A stretch of DNA of 12,104 nucleotides from CALCHX01 sp035761165 (lineage in GTDB: Bacteria > Gemmatimonadota > Gemmatimonadetes > Gemmatimonadales > Gemmatimonadaceae). The position numbers were made by a program, and so were the translations under genes. Shown here in pieces: positions 7,642 to 12,104 of the stretch (within the stretch, counting starts at the first letter, position 1; the number at the start of each line of letters is the position of its first letter). The stretch lies in NCBI GenBank assembly GCA_035761165.1, contig DASTRO010000280.1:1-12104 (forward strand). Direction: 5' to 3'. The notes below the pieces were generated by a model that was not told the origin of the DNA, did no database searches, and saw only the letters and a list, made by a program, of their open reading frames with translations.

Positions 7642-7745
7642 GGGAGGAGGGAAGAGAAAGCGGGAAGAGGGAAGAGGGAAGAGGGAAGAGGCACTGCTCC
7701 CTCGTCCCTCTTCCCCCTTCCCTCTTCCCTCTTCCCTCCTCTCCT
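7642..7745. repeat. Intergenic heptamer inverted repeat D
   Basis: Four exact GGGAAGA 7-mers run contiguously at 7662-7689 after a more degenerate lead-in. After the short spacer GCACTGC, six contiguous 7-mers of the TCCCTCT type run at 7698-7739. The outer ends include a perfect 12-bp inverted pair, AGGAGGGAAGAG at 7645-7656 and its complement at 7729-7740. GGG runs at 7662, 7669, 7676 and 7683, and six CCC runs at 7699-7736, give G-quadruplex spacing on both strands. It begins ten bases past the SusD-like stop and precedes the deacylase start. The GGGAAGA unit is shared with the left arm of repeat A, so A and D are probably related. Confidence 0.87.
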
Positions 7746-7754
7746 GGCGGCCGT

Positions 7755-9110
7755 TCAGCCCTGATCGGGAATGTTCGGATTCGAGAGGCGCTCCACGTCG
7801 GGCAGCGGCCAGCAGCGCTGCTCGCCGTAGTTGCCGCCCTTGGGATACGGCGTGCCGGGGGCCGGCACCAGCGGCAGGTCGCCGCGGCGCAGGTCGTACC
7901 AGCGGGTCCCCTGCAGGAACAGCTCGCGCGCCCGCTCGCGGAACAGCGTCCCGGTGAAGTCCGCCTCCTCCGCCGGCGTCAGGGGCGGGAGCTCCACGCC
8001 GGCGCGGGCGCGCAGCGCGTTGAGGATCGCCACGCCCTCCGCGCCGCCGCGTGCCTCGGCGAGGATCAACTGAGCCTCCACGCCACTGGCCAGCCGCATC
8101 GGGGAGGTGAGCTCGGGGTACTTCTGCTGCCGCCAGAGCGGCGTGACGTCGTCACCCGCCGTCTGGTCGGCGTCGACCACCGGGACGCGGGGGTCGGGCT
8201 CGCCCTGCACCGTCAGGTTGCGGTAGGCGGCGGCGACCGTGACCGCGTTGCCCGTGATGTTCTGCGCCGCCACCCGGTTGTAGTAGCGCGAGGCGACGTC
8301 CGTGCTCTCCAGATCGTACACGAAGTCCACCGGGACCGCCTCGGCGTCGCTCGCCGCGCCGGCCAGGTCGCCGTTGTCCAACCGCGCCCGGGCGCGCCCG
8401 ACGCGCGCCAGGTTGAGGAGGTCGGTGGCGCCGATGGCCTGCGCCGTCTCGATGGCCTGCGTGAAGCGCACCTCCGCGCTGTCGAGGATCTGCGCCGAGG
8501 TGATCTCCGGGCCGCCGGCGATGGCGCCGGAGCAAAAGCCCTCGCCGAGCAGCAGCAGGCTGTAGCCGCTGAAGGCAGCCGCCTGGGCGATGAGCCGCTG
8601 CCGGTCGGGCACCTCCTCGTCGGTCCACTCCTGCAGCTTCTGGAGGATCTGGTCGTTGGTGTAGCGCGCCGTGTTGATGGGCGTGTAGACGCCGATCCCC
8701 TCGCAGCTGCCGGAGGCGTAGAACGCCTCCACCGGCAGCACGGCGCGACGGTCGTACGACCAGCGCGCGGCCGTCTCGGTCGCGTCGGTGAGCTCGCCCC
8801 CGGCGAGCCCGCTGGCCACGGTGTAGGCGCCGTACGCGCACTGGAAGTCGCCGGCCGCGCTGGCCACGAGCAGTGCGGCGTTGGTCGGCACGAGGAGCGA
8901 ACTCTCGGGCAGGCGACTCGGCGTCTCGATGCTGAGCAGCCGGTCCACCTGGTCGCAGCCGGCGGTGGCGAGGACGGCGAGGCCGAGCGCCAGCGCGCGG
9001 TGGGCGCGCGCCGGCCGGCGGCGGCGGAGAGCGGCGCCCGCCGCGTCGAGCCGAGGAGCGGCGCCACCATGGGCGCGCCGCCCGGGGACGGGATGCGTGT
9101 TGGGCGTCAT
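7755..9110 (-). CDS. SusD/RagB-like outer-membrane lipoprotein
   Basis: The product is 451 residues with a hydrophobic stretch (ALALGLAVLATAGC, 39-52) and a lipobox whose C52 should be lipidated. The n-region is unusually long and Arg-rich (about 38 residues); no other ATG or GTG start lies before the lipobox. The middle is helical and TPR-like (about 150-300). The end has the RagB/SusD signature FRERARELFLQGTRWYDLRR (390-409) and a CWPLPDVERLSNPNIPDQG tail, like the family's usual PIP...E...NPN ending. It would sit on the cell surface as a lid over the SusC-like barrel and bind ligand. The length is somewhat below the 500-550 common in the family. Its ATG is two bases after the SusC stop, with no Shine-Dalgarno, so it is probably translationally coupled. 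Ligand unknown; a peptide or N-acyl compound is suggested by neighbours. Confidence 0.9.
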   Translation of the reverse strand: MTPNTHPVPGRRAHGGAAPRLDAAGAALRRRRPARAHRALALGLAVLATAGCDQVDRLLSIETPSRLPESSLLVPTNAALLVASAAGDFQCAYGAYTVASGLAGGELTDATETAARWSYDRRAVLPVEAFYASGSCEGIGVYTPINTARYTNDQILQKLQEWTDEEVPDRQRLIAQAAAFSGYSLLLLGEGFCSGAIAGGPEITSAQILDSAEVRFTQAIETAQAIGATDLLNLARVGRARARLDNGDLAGAASDAEAVPVDFVYDLESTDVASRYYNRVAAQNITGNAVTVAAAYRNLTVQGEPDPRVPVVDADQTAGDDVTPLWRQQKYPELTSPMRLASGVEAQLILAEARGGAEGVAILNALRARAGVELPPLTPAEEADFTGTLFRERARELFLQGTRWYDLRRGDLPLVPAPGTPYPKGGNYGEQRCWPLPDVERLSNPNIPDQG

Positions 9111-9112
9111 CG

Positions 9113-12104
9113 TCAGAAGCTCACGTTGAAGGTGGCGACGAACTCGCGCAGCTGCGGCAGCACGTTCTGCTCCCACTGGCCGAAGGCCCCGCCGCGCGAG
9201 CCGCCGTTGAACGAGGCCTCGGGCTCCAGCCCGGGGTAGTCCGTCCAGAGCGCCAGGTTGCGGCCGGCCAGCGTGATCGAAGCGCGCGACGCGCCGAGCG
9301 GCGCCGTGAAGCGCGCCGGCAGCGTGTAGGTGAGCGAGAGCTCGCGGAAGCGCGTGAAGCTCGCGTCCTTGATCAGGTTGTAGGTGAAGGCCGTGCCGTT
9401 CTCCACCTCGGCCAGCGTGACCGCGTCGAACTTGTCGCGCGACGGGTAGTAGTTCTCCTCGCACAGGTCGAAGAGGTTGCAGCGCACGCGCCGGTTGCCG
9501 TCCAGCTTCTTGTAGCCGCCGCGCCAGTCGAAGAAGGCGTTGAGGCGGAAGTCGCGCAGGAAGGTGAGGCCGGCCGAGAAGGAGCCCTCGTAGGTGGGCA
9601 CCGAATTGCCGAGGAAGACGCGCGGCGCGCCGTCGCAGGCCACCGAGCCGCCCTGCCCGTCGTCGCACATCAGGTCGGTGATCTCCACGCTGCCGTCGGG
9701 CAGCACGTTCTTGGTGGCCGACACGACCCGCCGGTCCCACCAGGCGCCGGGGGCATAGCCCACCACGTGCTGGATCTGGCTGGAGAGCGACACGCGCTCC
9801 GTCCCCTCGCCCAGCGACTTGATCTCGTACTTGTTGGTGCTGCCGCTCAGCGTGAGGTCGAGCGCCAGCGTCTCGTTCGACACGGGCTGCCCGCGCACGA
9901 CCCACTCGAAGCCGCGGCGGTCCACCTGGCCGGCGTTGAAGAACTGCAGCCCCTGGAAGCCCTCCGACGGCGGCGCGAGCCGGGAGAGGATGGCATCCTT
10001 CGTGGTGCCGTCGAAGTAGGTGAACTCGGCCCCGAGGCGCTCGTCGAAGAGGCCGGCGTCGAAGCCGAGCTCCAGCTCGGTGCTGCGCTCCGGGCCGAGG
10101 TCCGGGTTGCCCGGCGAGAGCGGCGTCACCTGCCCGCCGGTGGGCGTGTACGTGCGGATGGCATCGAAGGCGCCCGGCTGCAGGCCGCTCGCGCCGTAGG
10201 CGGCGCGCAGGCGCAGCGTGCTCACCTGATCGGGCAGGCTGAGCGAGGGCTCCTCGCTGAGCACGTACGAGGCGCTGAACTTCGGGTAGGTGACGGCGTT
10301 GAAGTTGGTGCCGAAGGCCGAGTTGTCGTCGGTGCGCACGGCGCCGGTGAGGAAGAGCCGGTCGTTCCAGATGACCTGCTCCTGGATGAAGCCACCCACC
10401 GTGTTGTTCTCGAACACCTCGTCCTCGCCGAACTGCTGGATCTCGGCCGCCACCACGGCCGTGAGGCCGCCGGCCGGGAAGCCCTCGCCGTAAAGCTCAC
10501 GGTTGTTGACGCGGCGGCCGTAGAACTGCCCACCCACCGAGGTCACGCTGCGCCACGCCGGGGTCAGCTGGAACTTCCCGTTGGCCACGTAGTCCAGCGT
10601 CGTGTTGGACGAGTTGCGCGTCCAGACGTCCACGTAGCCGCGACTGTCCGGGCCCACGTAGGAGAACGAGGAGTACTCGGTGCCGAGGATGTCGTTGCGC
10701 GGCGCCTGCTCCTGGTTGTCCTCGATCGCCCGGTCGATGCCGACGATGAGCCGGTGGTCGAACCAGGAGGCGGGGCGGTGCGTCACCGTCACGCTGCCGG
10801 TGAAGCGGTCCGCATCCTGATAGATGTTCATCACCCGGTAGTAGATGTCGGGCGGCCCGCTGCGGAAGCCGAGCTGCGGGTTGCCCGGCTGGTCGTCGGT
10901 GGCATCGTCGGGGTCCTCGCCGGCGGTGTAGAGGAAGCCCGGCGAGGAGAAATAGGTGGCCCAGGTCCCGCCGCCGCCGCCGGACTCGAGCGGCATGTAG
11001 GTGCGGCCGGTGGTGTAGGCCATGGACGACTGCAGGTCCCACTTGCTCCCCGGCGAGACCGAGAGGTTGGCGCGCAGGCCGGCGCGGCGCAGCGAGTTGT
11101 CGTACTCGACGCCCTCGCTCTCCTCGTAGTTGCCGCCCACGTAGTAGCGGAACGCCGGCGTGCCGCCGGAGACGTTGAGCTGGTAGTCCTGCAGCAGCCC
11201 CGTGCGGAAGATGTCGTGGCCGAAGTGGGCCTGCACCGAATCGTTCAGCTGCGCCACGGTGATCGTCACCGTGTCCAGCCCGCCGGCGGCATTGGGCACC
11301 GCGCCGTAGTTGGTGTAGAACGCGTTCTCGAAGTCGGGGATGAAGTTGGCGCCGACGCGCGCGGTGAAGTTCCACCGCGGCGTGCCCGCGGCGCCGCGCT
11401 TCGTGATGATCTGGATGACGCCGTTGGAGGCCTCCGTGCCGTAGAGCGTGGCCGCCGCCGGCCCCTTGATGACCTCGATGCTCTCGATGTCCTCGGGGTT
11501 GAAGTCGTTCCAGCGCGAGACGGCCCGTGAGCCGAAGCCCTGGTTGAGCGGGCCCGTCGCCTGCGCGTTGTCCACGCGGATGCCGTCGACGTAGATGAGC
11601 GGGTCGTTGGCCAGCGACAGGCTGGAGGCGCCGCGCACGCGGATGCGCGAGCCGGAGCCCACCTGCCCGGAGCTGCCCACCACGCTCACCCCCGAGGCGC
11701 GACCGGTGACCAGGTCCTGGAAGGAGCGCACGGGCTGGGTGGCGGTGACCGCCGCCACGTCCACGGTGGTGACGGCGTTGCCGATGGCGCGCTTCTCGGT
11801 GGCCCCGGCGGTGCCGGTGACCACCACCTCGTTGAGCTCGATGGCGCGCTCCGACATCACGATGCGCAGGTCGGTGCGCCCGACCTCCACTTCCTGGTCG
11901 GCCGGGCGATAGCCGATGAGCCTGACGGTGAGCTGCACGCGATCGCCCGACACGCCGGTGAGGCGGAACTGCCCCTGGACGTCCGTGGTGGTACCGAGCT
12001 GCGTGCCGGCGACCGCCACCTGCGCGTTGGGCAGGGGGCGCATCGTGCCCTCGGCCACGACGGTCCCGGCCACCACACCCTGTCCGCCCTGGGCGGCGAG
12101 TGGG
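9113..12104 (-). CDS. SusC/RagA-type TonB-dependent outer-membrane transporter (5' end cut by right edge)
   Basis: About 997 residues are visible; the frame is open to the right edge, where PLAAQGG looks like the end of a signal peptide, so only a short N-terminus is missing. A carboxypeptidase-regulatory-like beta-sandwich comes first (PLPNAQVAVAGTQLGTTTDVQG, near 12040-11975), then the junction ELNEVVVTGT. The plug domain carries RIRVRGASSLSLANDPLIYVDG and the SusC-specific DIESIEVIKGPAAATLYG with ASNGVIQIITKRG (11490-11390). The rest is a 22-strand-type barrel ending in FNVSF with terminal F. It would import large ligands across the outer membrane using TonB energy, with the SusD-like protein as its lid. 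SusC pairs carry glycans or, in RagAB, peptides; the downstream hydrolases favour amides but do not prove it. An internal GTG at 12076 is not the true start. Confidence 0.95.
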   Translation of the reverse strand, partial: PLAAQGGQGVVAGTVVAEGTMRPLPNAQVAVAGTQLGTTTDVQGQFRLTGVSGDRVQLTVRLIGYRPADQEVEVGRTDLRIVMSERAIELNEVVVTGTAGATEKRAIGNAVTTVDVAAVTATQPVRSFQDLVTGRASGVSVVGSSGQVGSGSRIRVRGASSLSLANDPLIYVDGIRVDNAQATGPLNQGFGSRAVSRWNDFNPEDIESIEVIKGPAAATLYGTEASNGVIQIITKRGAAGTPRWNFTARVGANFIPDFENAFYTNYGAVPNAAGGLDTVTITVAQLNDSVQAHFGHDIFRTGLLQDYQLNVSGGTPAFRYYVGGNYEESEGVEYDNSLRRAGLRANLSVSPGSKWDLQSSMAYTTGRTYMPLESGGGGGTWATYFSSPGFLYTAGEDPDDATDDQPGNPQLGFRSGPPDIYYRVMNIYQDADRFTGSVTVTHRPASWFDHRLIVGIDRAIEDNQEQAPRNDILGTEYSSFSYVGPDSRGYVDVWTRNSSNTTLDYVANGKFQLTPAWRSVTSVGGQFYGRRVNNRELYGEGFPAGGLTAVVAAEIQQFGEDEVFENNTVGGFIQEQVIWNDRLFLTGAVRTDDNSAFGTNFNAVTYPKFSASYVLSEEPSLSLPDQVSTLRLRAAYGASGLQPGAFDAIRTYTPTGGQVTPLSPGNPDLGPERSTELELGFDAGLFDERLGAEFTYFDGTTKDAILSRLAPPSEGFQGLQFFNAGQVDRRGFEWVVRGQPVSNETLALDLTLSGSTNKYEIKSLGEGTERVSLSSQIQHVVGYAPGAWWDRRVVSATKNVLPDGSVEITDLMCDDGQGGSVACDGAPRVFLGNSVPTYEGSFSAGLTFLRDFRLNAFFDWRGGYKKLDGNRRVRCNLFDLCEENYYPSRDKFDAVTLAEVENGTAFTYNLIKDASFTRFRELSLTYTLPARFTAPLGASRASITLAGRNLALWTDYPGLEPEASFNGGSRGGAFGQWEQNVLPQLREFVATFNVSF

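Noticed and set aside
9111..9905. Extension of the SusD-like gene upstream to 9905
   Set aside because: It would overlap the SusC C-terminus in another frame and bury the lipobox over 300 residues inside. The ATG at 9110 is directly coupled to the SusC stop.
9767..11530. A 587-codon plus-strand frame and a 639-codon one at 7320-9239
   Set aside because: Both are antisense to the SusC, SusD and deacylase genes and show only low-complexity Val/Arg/Ala/His composition.

Overview
The window is very GC-rich and almost fully coding, with every gene on the minus strand. It suggests a soil- or sediment-type member of the Gemmatimonadota. The reasons are a SusC/SusD (RagA/RagB) outer-membrane pair in a high-GC, non-Bacteroidota-looking genome, secreted amidohydrolase-type enzymes, and an ETF plus membrane Fe-S oxidoreductase module. 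The phylum is an inference from gene content and composition, not a proven assignment.

Reading in the direction of transcription (right to left): a SusC/RagA-type TonB-dependent transporter enters from the right edge (5' end outside the window) and ends at 9113. Two bases later starts a SusD/RagB-like surface lipoprotein (9110-7755). Next come a secreted N-acyl-D-amino-acid-deacylase-type amidohydrolase (7610-6003) and an exported penicillin-acylase-type Ntn hydrolase (5814-3640). These four could form a system that imports and cleaves N-acylated or peptide-like compounds: an outer-membrane transporter and lipoprotein, then two amide-bond hydrolases with export signals. That link is inferred from gene order.

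The second half is energy metabolism. etfB (3426-2671) and etfA (2671-1682) overlap by one base and encode the two subunits of electron-transfer flavoprotein. A small outer-membrane beta-barrel protein (1510-848) follows. Last is the N-terminal membrane part of an EtfD/FadF-type heme and Fe-S oxidoreductase (start 651, runs off the left edge), the expected route from ETF to the quinone pool.

The most striking non-coding feature is a set of four intergenic elements (about 723-850, 3504-3638, 5861-5997, 7642-7745). They occupy four of the five real gaps between genes. Each is a large imperfect inverted repeat whose arms are built from short tandem units: 7-mers in three, 9-mers in one. In all four the purine-rich arm comes first. 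The unit sequence differs from element to element, and several arms contain consecutive GGG runs with G-quadruplex spacing. No gene-free stretch exceeds about 215 bases. I saw no tRNA, rRNA, CRISPR array or transposase gene.
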